A DNA stretch of 52,500 bases, from the NCBI GenBank assembly GCA_012295275.1, contig CM022673.1, forward strand, positions 28,448,636 through 28,501,135, in the 5' to 3' direction. Below are positions 1-22,875 of this stretch, one piece after another; the first letter of the stretch is position 1; each line of letters opens with the position of its first letter. The translations under genes and the position numbers were made by a program. Source of the DNA: Chrysomallon squamiferum. Its lineage: Eukaryota > Mollusca > Gastropoda > Neomphalida > Peltospiridae. A model generated the notes under the pieces. That model was not told the origin of the DNA and did no database searches. It saw nothing but the letters and a program-made list of their open reading frames with translations.

Positions 1-262
1 AAAAACACAAAAGAAAAACAAACTAATAAAACCTATAAATTTAATTTCTATTTCATATTTTGCTTACTAAAACTAATAATATATACGAAGACATGATTAA
101 ACTGATTTTGATAATGATCAGATTGTCAAATAACCGCGGTAATTGTATTGCACTAAACAGTTCATAATAATCTTTTATTTCAGTTAATTTCCACTGCGTT
201 CATCGATGCGTAATAATTAAAAAAATAACACGTTATAAATAAGATATGTATGGTATTTTTAG

Positions 263-13763
<13,501 letters not shown>

Positions 13764-14137
13764 AAAAACGTGTTGTGTGGAACGTGTGCAGGTTGGTGTA
13801 AGGCAGTTGCTACGCATCATATTCAGATATTTCTGTTGACTTCTGGTGTCAATTGTTCTGTACTGTGTATTCTGGAAAAAAATGAAATGAGTACGATGAA
13901 GATTCATTTTGTTAAAAAAAAAGAATATCGAAGAACTGGGAATTTCATCAGCTCTTTCTGAACACAAGATTTTTCCAAACTCATTTCATTTCCTTTAGGC
14001 AATAAGCAAAAAATGTAACAAAAACAATCCATATGTACACACACATACACACACACACTATATATCATCATGACTGTGATAAATCTGCAGGCCTGCTTTT
14101 ATTGTTGATGTTGTTGTCATTATCATCATCATCATCA

Positions 14138-14191
<54 letters not shown>

Positions 14192-14994
14192 TTGTTCTTA
14201 TCGTTTTTGTTATTATTATTTATCTTTAAGATAGAGAACGTGACAGAATGAGAGAGAGATCTAATAATGTGTTAGTGTTTCAAACTCAGTTGTATTTAGT
14301 CTCCAAATAACTATTTTGATCGTTATCTTGTTTCTGTTTGATAATTTTAAACACTCACACACATACACACATCTGGGTTTTGTATTCAAAGGAAACACTC
14401 CAGATTACAAACATCTGACAAGTCATCAATATTTGGAGAGTTTTACCATCCGTCCTTTTGTCCACTGAATATTGTTATTTTCTTAACATTATACACGTAC
14501 AAAATAATGCTTTAACTTTTTACTACGTAGTTATATTTACCTCCGTGTACTACCTTTATTACAGCAGTTCTGATCTTCACAAAATGTCTGTATTTTGTGT
14601 GTAAACGAATCAGTAAGTTTTGTAAAGATTCAAAGATCTTGAACGATCAGCTCATATATCTAATAATTGTTTATTCTTACATGATACACGATTTCTCGAG
14701 ATAGCAGTGTGAGATATATAACTGTTTGAACGACAAAAACAAAATATTAATACATCTGCTGAATTTATTCAAATATCGTGTTTTTGTTGTTTCAAAATTC
14801 TCAAACCTGGTTTGAATTGCCGTACTAATGTCACCTACATTTCACAGTAGTATTTCTCAATCTAAATTTTTCGTTATAGCAATAAATGTTAAAGCAATGT
14901 AATAAAGTCCTCAAGTTTTCTGTTTATTTGTAGGCAGTATCACAATTTGTCATCGTATGAATGTTATACATGAAGTGAAACGTATTTCTGTCTT
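13764..14994. other. Tail-to-tail intergenic / 3' UTR region
   Basis: Lies between the cyclase stop codon and the minus-strand BPL_N stop. It holds an ATC/ATT repeat at 14119-14191. Plus-strand AATAAA hexamers at 14881-14886 and 14901-14906 are likely cyclase poly(A) signals. A minus-strand AATAAA at 14923-14928 is a likely signal for the opposing gene, so the two transcripts probably end within about 50 bp of each other or overlap. I saw no further gene. Confidence 0.6.
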
Positions 14995-15962
14995 TTATTT
15001 TAAACCACACATTTCTAGCATTTCTTGAACAAGTGTATCCCTTTTGAAGAGACTTTTGTCAAGTGATTTTGAACTTTGTAAATTTTCTATATGAATTCCA
15101 CACAGAAAAAGGGTTCCTTTTCCATAAGAAAAATAAACAACTGCAGGTTGACCTGTTTGATGGTAATATGCAAAAATGTTTTCTTCTGTTGTAATTTCGA
15201 AGTATCTGCTTTGAGCATCGCAGAAGAAACCATCAATGACCTCTTTTGGAGGTGATGACAAACGTAAAGATGTACTAGTATTAACCATCATTGGATGCAC
15301 TGGAAAATAAAAATAAAAATAAAAAATATTAAATAGCTTTGTCTCACGTTTGGAATTGGATTTACAAAGAGTATCTACATAAAGTTCCCAATAGTATGAA
15401 TTTATAAATTTCTAGAACTTTTCTGAGTTTAATGAATAAATAAATAAATAAATACATTTTTAAAATAATAAAGTAATAATGATAATGAAAGAAAAGAAAA
15501 GGAAACAAGATATTAATACATCTGAAATACTGTACGTGGATGAAATACTGACAACTATCTCGAATTTACGAATAAAAGGATATAACTGTTATGGTCTATG
15601 TCTACATGCAGAACCTTTCTTAGGAAATAAATACAGCTAAAAACAATCATTTCGTTATAAATTTTATAACAAATACAGCTCAAAACATTTATTTTACACC
15701 TGTTTTCAGATTTTTGTATACATTTATAATTAAAATGGCTATCGTCGAAATGAAACGAAGGAAAAGCTGACAATTAGGAGAAATTTACCTTTGAGTTTCA
15801 GTTGTGGAAACCAGGACTGAGCAAATACAGCTGTAGCTCCAATAAAGATAATGCCGCCACCATTTTTAACAAAACTTATGATATTTGAACTTTCAAAGGA
15901 GTGAACATGTAAAGCTGCTTCATCAACAAGAACGATTACTTGTACCTTTTTCAAAAAATTGC
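14995..15962 (-). CDS. BPL_N (glutamine amidotransferase-like) domain exons; 5' part not located
   Basis: Two linked exons, 15962-15789 and 15299-14995, join in phase and end at TAA. The translation contains KVQVIVLVDEAALHVHS, NGGGIIFIGAT, then FFCDAQSRYFEI and PAVVYFSYGKGTLFLCG, ending in LQSSKSL...EMLEMCGLK. This matches the region of human holocarboxylase synthetase N-terminal to its catalytic part, called BPL_N, a class-I amidotransferase-like fold. Its role there is regulatory or unknown. The first beta strand and helix of the domain should lie upstream. The gap 15963-16641 contains an open stretch (16375-16627, RVLEMITSSLRNTSS) that could be a decayed or unspliced part of it, but it carries an in-frame stop just upstream. 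This could be the C-terminal half of the ligase transcript at 20255-16642, or a separate small gene. Confidence 0.7.
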
Positions 15963-16377
15963 CTGAAGTTGAATAAATATATATTTTACAATCCCATAGT
16001 AAAGGAATAAATAATACATGATGAAATATAATATCTGTAAATATCCGCAAATTCAACTGAAATTACACATTCGACTAATTTTATACATGTATTTCATAAA
16101 GTAAGCTCCCGCAATAGGCCTGTATAGAGAATTTTAGATATATGAGTTGTGAACAGTTAACACATAATTAATCAATCAGCTAGCATTTGTTTAATGACAT
16201 TCGGTTGTTGTAATTATCTCGAGCATATACTGTCGCATATTAGGCTTACATTTTTTTTTTTTTAAAAGAATATTAAAAGAACCAGATAAAAATATATTTT
16301 TTCAAGTTACCTGAAAATCATATTTTGTCTACAGTATTATATACAATTATTGTCTTTTCAGGCAGCATAATAACGTT

Positions 16378-16383
16378 TTATTT
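16378..16383 (-). terminator. Candidate poly(A) signal of the ligase gene
   Basis: Minus-strand AATAAA about 260 bp past the TGA at 16642. If used, the catalytic ligase would be a complete single-domain gene. Confidence 0.35.
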
Positions 16384-16389
16384 GCATTT

Positions 16390-16440
16390 TCCAAAAGGAA
16401 AGAACTCTAACCACTGAACTACAGCATATCACGCCCCTGC
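16390..16440 (-). repeat. tRNA-like A-box fragment (possible SINE head)
   Basis: The minus strand reads TGTAGTTCAGTGGTTAGAG, which resembles the D-arm/A-box of a tRNA promoter. No B-box or closing acceptor stem follows, so it is not a functional tRNA. It sits beside an (AAC)n/(AAT)n tract (16457-16496), as tRNA-derived SINE debris often does. Tentative. Confidence 0.3.
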
Positions 16441-16641
16441 ATAGACTTCTCGAATAATAACAACAACAACAACAACAACAACAATAATAATAACAAAAAG
16501 TTCTGATTAACATTAAACTGTTGTCGCTCTGGTTTGAAGATAAAATAAAAAATAAGACCAATGAACTAGTATTCCGTAAACTTGATGTAATCATCTCCAG
16601 CACTCGTTTACTACTACATGTTGCCAAACGGTTTCAAATTA

Positions 16642-17752
16642 TCAGTATAGCAACTTGCCCCGCTGAAGATTCTTCACATCTGAACATTCTACAGCTGTGG
16701 ACGTCTTATTCACAACAGAATGCAGCAAATCGTGGAACCTGCTGGAAAATTTGTTTTCTATGTTTGCTTTCTCTGTAAACACAACAGTTTGCGAAGTCTT
16801 AGGACGAAGCGACACAAGCTGATGCGGGAAAATCTCTTGTTGAATTCCGCCAGAGTCTACTTCAGCGAAAACAAAAAATTATTACTGTTGTGTAATAGAA
16901 CAATATAAACAATATGTAATATTTTATTAATTTTATAACAACAACAATAGTCGGAGGAGGAAGAAAACTAAAATAATGATAATATTTGTTAAATAACACT
17001 TCAGTACATTTTCTTATTATATTACATCGGTATTAGATATTTGAACTGAATGTAACAACGATAAGAAAGATTATGCACTGACGTCATTTCATGATATTTT
17101 CCTATATTACATACAATGGACAGTTTGTAATTTTACCTTCCCATAGACCGGAAAACATTTACCAGTTGTAGAATACTTATATTACTTTTTATGTCATTTC
17201 TTGTTTTTAATATATATATATATATATAAAATATACACAAAATAAACAAGATGAAAACGTGATAATGAAAAACCATCTCACACTCTAAAATCACCGTCCA
17301 CGTATCAGTGATTTCAATAATGTTTGCATCGAGTGTGCTTCCTTCTTCCTCGCTGTGGACTGTAACGCAGTCGCCGGGACGAAACAAAGTGTACTCAAGA
17401 AATTCTTCGTAAAGCTGTTCGGGCGATTTTTGAATATTAATTTCCAGCCGGTTGCACAGTTCAGCCAATAACGTCTCGCGACACACCGGCTTCCCGCCCA
17501 GTTCGCAAGCAACGCTTGTAGCGATTGGTGCAAGTGACGAGTCTCGTCTCAGATCAGAATTCACGTTTAAACCAATTCCGAGAATAAAGAGTTGAGTCTG
17601 AGGACACAAGTCTATGACAAGAAAAAAAAAAAAAAATGAAATAAAAAAATAAAAGAAATAACAATATTAAAAGAAAAGAAAAGAAATAAAAAATAATAAA
17701 ATAAAACAACAAACAAACAAACAAACAAACCAAAACAAATAAATAAATAACA

Positions 17753-17825
<73 letters not shown>

Positions 17826-20255
17826 CAGTAATAAACGGTCTGTGCACGACGACTCTTTTCTAGAACATATTGAGAAAAAAAAAAAAAAATGTCTCGACTG
17901 TCAAACGTAAACTCGGTTCTCAAACCGAAAGCCGGTGAGAAAATGTCTTCAGACAATGAGGAGGCAAGAGGGGATGTTCTGAGTTCATTAATCTGAGAAA
18001 CGTGTTGAAAATGGAAAGCGTTACCACCACTGCAGAATAACCCTTTTCAGTGACAATGTCATCAGAAACATGTTCAAATGTAGGCAGAAACAAACTTCAA
18101 TAAACAGTGAAACAGAAGTGCAATGAGTCTCAAACAGGTTATAAGTGGTGCAAAGAGCCAGAAAAGAAAACAGAAGGAGAGTTATTCAGACAATAATATC
18201 CCTCTTATTTACTTTCCCAACCACCTACGTTAATTGTTCTCCTCAGTACAGGTGAAATGCAATGAACCTTTCATTTATTTATTCTATTTATTGTGTTTAT
18301 AGTTTTTGTATGTAGTTTTATGGATGTAAGTATTATTATGTAGGCTTAGCGAAATATATTTTCTGTAAAATGCGTAATTCTGGAAGGGATTAATCCAGTT
18401 TATATTATTTCTTATAGAAAACAATTATTCGGTTTTCAAACAAATCGGTTTTAGATAAACTTTCTCGAAAGCATTAGGTACCACTGTAAACAAAAACCAA
18501 AAGAAAAAAAACCTGTAGTTTACCAGTACAACTATCAGTACAACAATTAATTACACTGAGAAATGAAGTCATAGACAATGCTAATTATCTCCCTTTACAG
18601 ACAGTAATAGTTTGTAAACTTTCCTCAGAACGACAATGTTGTAATAGCGGAAAGTAGCAGTAGCGTAAATCATTACATACGTTACTAACCTGGAATTACG
18701 TAATCAGGAATTTCAACAAGAAATCCAGCAAGTTTGTGACCTCTGACCCAGAGATCGTTCGGCCATTTAATCGTAACACGCTGAAGTCCCATAGCTTCCA
18801 CTGCAGAACGTGCAGCCAGAGCAGCAGCAAGTTCTTGAACAAATGCTTCAAACTGATCCTGACGAATAATTAGAATTTATAACCAACAATGTTTGTATCA
18901 AAACTGCATTTTTTTTAAACATAATATACCTACCTATGCATGCACATTTTTATTTTCTGTGGCTATTATATATTTTTTTATATAGTGTCATATTTATGAT
19001 TTTATATCTATATTTATATATATATATATACACAGTACTTACATAAAACATATATATATATATATATATACAGGGTGTCCCAGAAGTCACGCACCATGAA
19101 GATTTTTATTTAGATACACATAAATTAGTAGCGAAACCCTCAACAGAGTAAAAAACAGTTTTATAAAGAGAATTGAAGTATGTATCAATGCAGAGGGCAA
19201 GCAATTTGAGCATTTGTTATGATTATTATTAATACAAATTTTATTCATATGTATCTAAATAAAAATCTTCATGGTGCGTGACTTGTATTATGTAAGTACT
19301 GTGTAGTGAAATATTACATAGCAAAGACTACTATATATATATATAACATTCGGTCTCACACAAAAGCACATATTCAAACAGACAGGTTATAAAAGTGATA
19401 ACTACATTCAGATCCAAGTCTGGTTTAAATCTGTACATTTTTGGGGTTGTTATAAAAATTTAAATGACCTTTCACTGAGAATTAACCTTAATCGAAAAGC
19501 TGAAAACTTTAGAGAGTTTTAACTACCACTACTGACAAAATTCACGGAATAACAACCATGTCGTTATCCTTTGAAATTGGTATGTGGAGGATTAAAGAGG
19601 CGTATATGTTTCCGCTGTTAGTGGCGTTAAAACTGTGGCCTTTGTACCCTCTGGCTTTAGTCTGGTGCTCGCTCAGTATAAAGGTTCCATGCGAGGCTCC
19701 TGGAAGGAAGAATTATCTTTATTTTGGTGTCATTTATGATAAAAACTTGAATAGTAATTTTTTTTTTTTTTTATATATATATATACTTTGAAGTATAAAG
19801 AAGTTCATTTTATAAAATATGATGTCTGATTTTGTAAAATTAGAATTCTTAATGGGGTTGTGTTTATATAATAATAAGACGAAGAAGACGATCAACAACA
19901 ATAGTATTAGTAGTAGTAACAGTAGTAATAATAATTATGAATAACATGTAGGTACTGTGTAGTCAAATATTACATAGCAAATACTACTATGGACTACTAT
20001 ACATATGCAGACATATAAACATTATACATAAAAAGACATTCATGCATAAGCTACACATAAAACACACAAATATGCATTCAAACAAGAATACATGTTAGTT
20101 AACATAAACATTTTTCATACAACCTTTTTTGCAAGCTGCAGAGCATCGTCCATAGTGGTTTTCGTTGTTCGCTTATATACAAAATGTCGTCCAATGTGAT
20201 TAGTCTTCAAGTTCTTCACGAAATTTTTAATATCAAATATATCCTTATCCTCCAT
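16642..20255 (-). CDS. Biotin--protein ligase (holocarboxylase synthetase catalytic domain)
   Basis: Attaches biotin to a lysine of carboxylases through biotinyl-AMP. Exons: 20255-20124 (ATG at 20255), 19699-19557, 18858-18690, 17611-17282, 16859-16642 (TGA). About 330 residues, near the size of bacterial BirA. Visible motifs: the TKTTM start of the fold; EHQTKARGYKGHSF at the nucleotide-binding loop; IKWPNDLWVRGHKLAGFLVE with the catalytic Lys; GIGLNVNSD; and a C-terminal SH3-like end, IFPHQLVSLRP. The loop is unusual: the family pattern G-R-G-R-R-G reads A-R-G-Y-K-G here. The first junction is one base out of phase with standard splice sites (A6 run at 20125-20130); the other three junctions fit. 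The last about 50 residues are not recognised. No mitochondrial presequence is evident. Orthologue of HLCS or a divergent paralogue; the catalytic call is firm. Confidence 0.85.
17640..17820. repeat. A-rich and AAT repeat tract
   Basis: A-rich sequence followed by (AAT)n at about 17753-17819, in the ligase intron between exons 18858-18690 and 17611-17282. The rest of that intron, to 18689, shows no coding signal. Confidence 0.85.
19029..19340. mobile_element. Palindromic mariner-like transposon remnant
   Basis: The left arm begins CAGGGTGTCCCAG (about 19073), typical of mariner-family termini, and continues AAGTCACGCACCATGAAG. The exact reverse complement, about 35 bp long, lies at 19248-19283. 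Between them the plus strand reads RIEVCINAEGKQFEHLL then a stop, which resembles the C-terminus of mariner-like DDE transposases. The right end lacks the CTGGGACACCCTG that would complete it. Outside these arms lies a second inverted pair: CACAGTACTTACATAA at 19031 and its complement near 19288-19304. It sits in a ligase intron and is non-autonomous. Confidence 0.7.
19951..20000. repeat. Dispersed copy of the 19.29-kb repeat flank
   Basis: GTACTGTGTAGT followed by AAATATTACATAGCAAA recurs here almost unchanged from about 19297-19335. So the sequence flanking the mariner-like remnant is itself a repeated unit. Confidence 0.75.
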
Positions 20256-21434
20256 TTTTCTTTCTTTTTCGCTATTTTTTTTTTCTTAAATGATAAACTA
20301 TAGAAACTGATCGACCAAAGATTCAATGTTCTGAAAATAGAAAATTAAAACGATATTTAGGATCCACGAATCAAATATATGACGAAATAATTTAACTGTT
20401 GATCGTCAAAGGAAACTGCTTTAGACACGTTATTTTATATCATACGTGTCTCTTGATCATCAACAGATTTCACAACGCTGTTCAAGAGTCTCATTCATCT
20501 TTGAGAATGTGGACGTGCTTTTATTTAAACTATAGTCCTTACGTGAAATTTATGTTTATCTTTAAGTTCAGTCCATAATAACTTATGCTAATTTCAGTTT
20601 GTAAACTTATATTGCTGGTGACTTATACTAGCCATGAGCTATTTAACATATCCCATAGATAACTGCTTATACCTAAGCACAGTGACATGCATTGTTTAAG
20701 GCATCTAGCACGGGGAATGTATATGAAAAACAAAGTAACAACAACAAAAACTATATAGTAATATGCTGGAGCATAGTACAATACAAGTAGCACTATAGGC
20801 GTATTTTCTTGCCGAGCGAGATTCTAGTTAGCTTTTTTAACTTACGCTCTTTTAGTGCGGCAAAGATTAGTAAAGCCAAACGCGGTTCAATAACCAAGCA
20901 GAAGACAACATACACTGCAGACACGAGAACGTGAAGGGATACAGTAACTAGCATATTCCACTAAGCGTGAAAACAGAAATGCACGAAGTATACAAGGCGA
21001 ATTGCAGCTGAAGTGTTTGTTTCGTCTGCCTGTCATAGCCTTTAAGAAATTTAATAATAGGTCTAGATAATTTCTCTTAATCTTTAATGATACCCACTGA
21101 TAGAAGTCGTGTACCTTTAACTTTCTGCTCCTTCACTTTTCGTCGGTGCTCTTTTAGGGGAGGAAATCTTAGTAACAGATTGTGCGGGAACTGTAAGTGC
21201 CAAAATATTGCCGCCTGTTTGTTGTGATCTTAACGAAGTTATGTTGATTGTCATTTAACGTAATACTTACCACTGACAAATCTAACTAACCAGTTCGATA
21301 TCGTGTGTTTTAAGATATTCGTTTATAAAATGAATGGGTTTTGAACGATGCATTGATCTGTTACCGACTAATCTCAATTTCAGAATCTTCGTTTTCAACT
21401 TCGAACTTTTGTAAGTTTGTTACTTTGTGGTTTA

Positions 21435-21530
21435 TAATAACAATAACAATAACAATAACTAATAATAGCAATAGCAACAACAATAACAATAACAATAACA
21501 ACAATAATAATAACAACAATAATAATAATA
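21435..21530. repeat. AAC/AAT repeat
   Basis: Mixed hexanucleotide and triplet repeat in the intergenic region. Its polyasparagine and polyleucine frames are not genes. Confidence 0.85.
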
Positions 21531-22166
21531 AACTTGTGCTTATTTGCACAACAACGATATCAGTTTAACTGATTGCAGTGATTCGTTAAAAATACCATAA
21601 TAATTATAATGATAATTATGATTTATTCAATAAATAATTATTTATTGTGATAGTTTTTATAATTATATCAGGCAACATGTAATATATGTTATTTAATTTT
21701 ATTGATGCCTGGTGGTGTGTGTACAGTGATAGGAGACCAAACAAGTCATAACCATTTGAATCTATATCATAAGCTATGAATCTGTATGATGGGTGAAATC
21801 ATAGTGAGGTTGTAAATTTTATTGTCATAATAAAGTCATTTATTTGTAAAATCATTTATGTCATTTATTTGTAATGCAAAGGTACCCATAAACTGAAAAC
21901 ATCATTTTTAGAAAAATGCATTTGGTAAAATCCATTAATTCATAACTGTAACATGAGACCTGAAAACAAACTTTGTGACAGAGGTTTCACATTAGTTTAA
22001 ACTGTATGATAACAGATTTACTTATTTCAGCAAAATGTAATGAAGGAGGCATTGTTTATAATATGTAAACCTGATATTTTATCTTCATGTATTGTAAACA
22101 GGAGACTCCCTTCTTCTCACCACAGAAACATCTAAATATTACCTGTTAATGTTTTTGATTGAATAA

Positions 22167-22167
<1 letters not shown>

Positions 22168-22213
<46 letters not shown>

Positions 22214-22220
22214 ACACAGA
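22168..22220. repeat. CA dinucleotide microsatellite
   Basis: About 40 bp of pure CA then imperfect copies, about 650 bp upstream of the POLD1 start codon. Confidence 0.9.
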
Positions 22221-22875
22221 GACACAGATACATATAAAATATAATATTCCAGACCAGGAACTCATGTAATCTGATAATGGATTCTGTAAGAGAAGAGGCA
22301 CTCCCTTGTTCACATTTAAACACTAATCATAATCCAAATACTTAACAACTAGATCGGTTTCAGTTTTCAACATAGATTTCATTTACAGTATTAAATAAAA
22401 TATTTCAAAAATAAAATATTATTTTTCTTTTCATTTCCCAATAATGGCACTGAAATTGAAACTGACTTTATGGATTTTATAAATGTATATATATAATATT
22501 AATACACTGATTATAAATATTCTGCGTTATCTTGATTATGAATTTCATCAACAGAAATCTTCTTGACTCTTTTGGGAACTAACATGGGTGCTGCCTTATT
22601 TACATAAAATCAATATATATATATATATATAGACATTTAATGATTTATATGTATGCATATTATATATGTGTGGGTGTGGGTGGGGTATTTAATCATTTGA
22701 AATTTATTTTTATATTAGTATTGTGCTAGCCAGAGACTAAACAATAAAATAGTAAATCTCTTTCCAGAAGAGAATACTTTTATTTTTTGTTAAAAAGTTT
22801 TAACAAAAAATCACAAGTGAAGCATTCTGAGATATTAGATTTAATTTTCTTGTGTTTTTTTAGATTTTAGTCATA

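Larger units (their letters stand above)
20256..22875. other. Head-to-head intergenic region (ligase / POLD1)
   Basis: Holds the 5' ends of two divergent genes. POLD1's ATG at 22876 follows a TTTTAG acceptor at 22870, so at least one noncoding POLD1 exon should lie in this interval. I could not place transcription starts. Contains an AAC/AAT repeat (21435-21530) and a CA microsatellite (22168-22220). No other gene seen. Confidence 0.5.

Noticed and set aside
16390-16440. Functional tRNA gene on the minus strand
   Set aside because: Only an A-box-like segment is present. There is no B-box, anticodon stem pairing or acceptor stem closure.
16521-16778. 85-codon plus-strand ORF
   Set aside because: It is partly the antisense shadow of the ligase exon 16859-16642, whose minus-strand translation matches the ligase C-terminal domain.
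19558-19791. 77-codon plus-strand ORF
   Set aside because: Antisense shadow of ligase exon 19699-19557.
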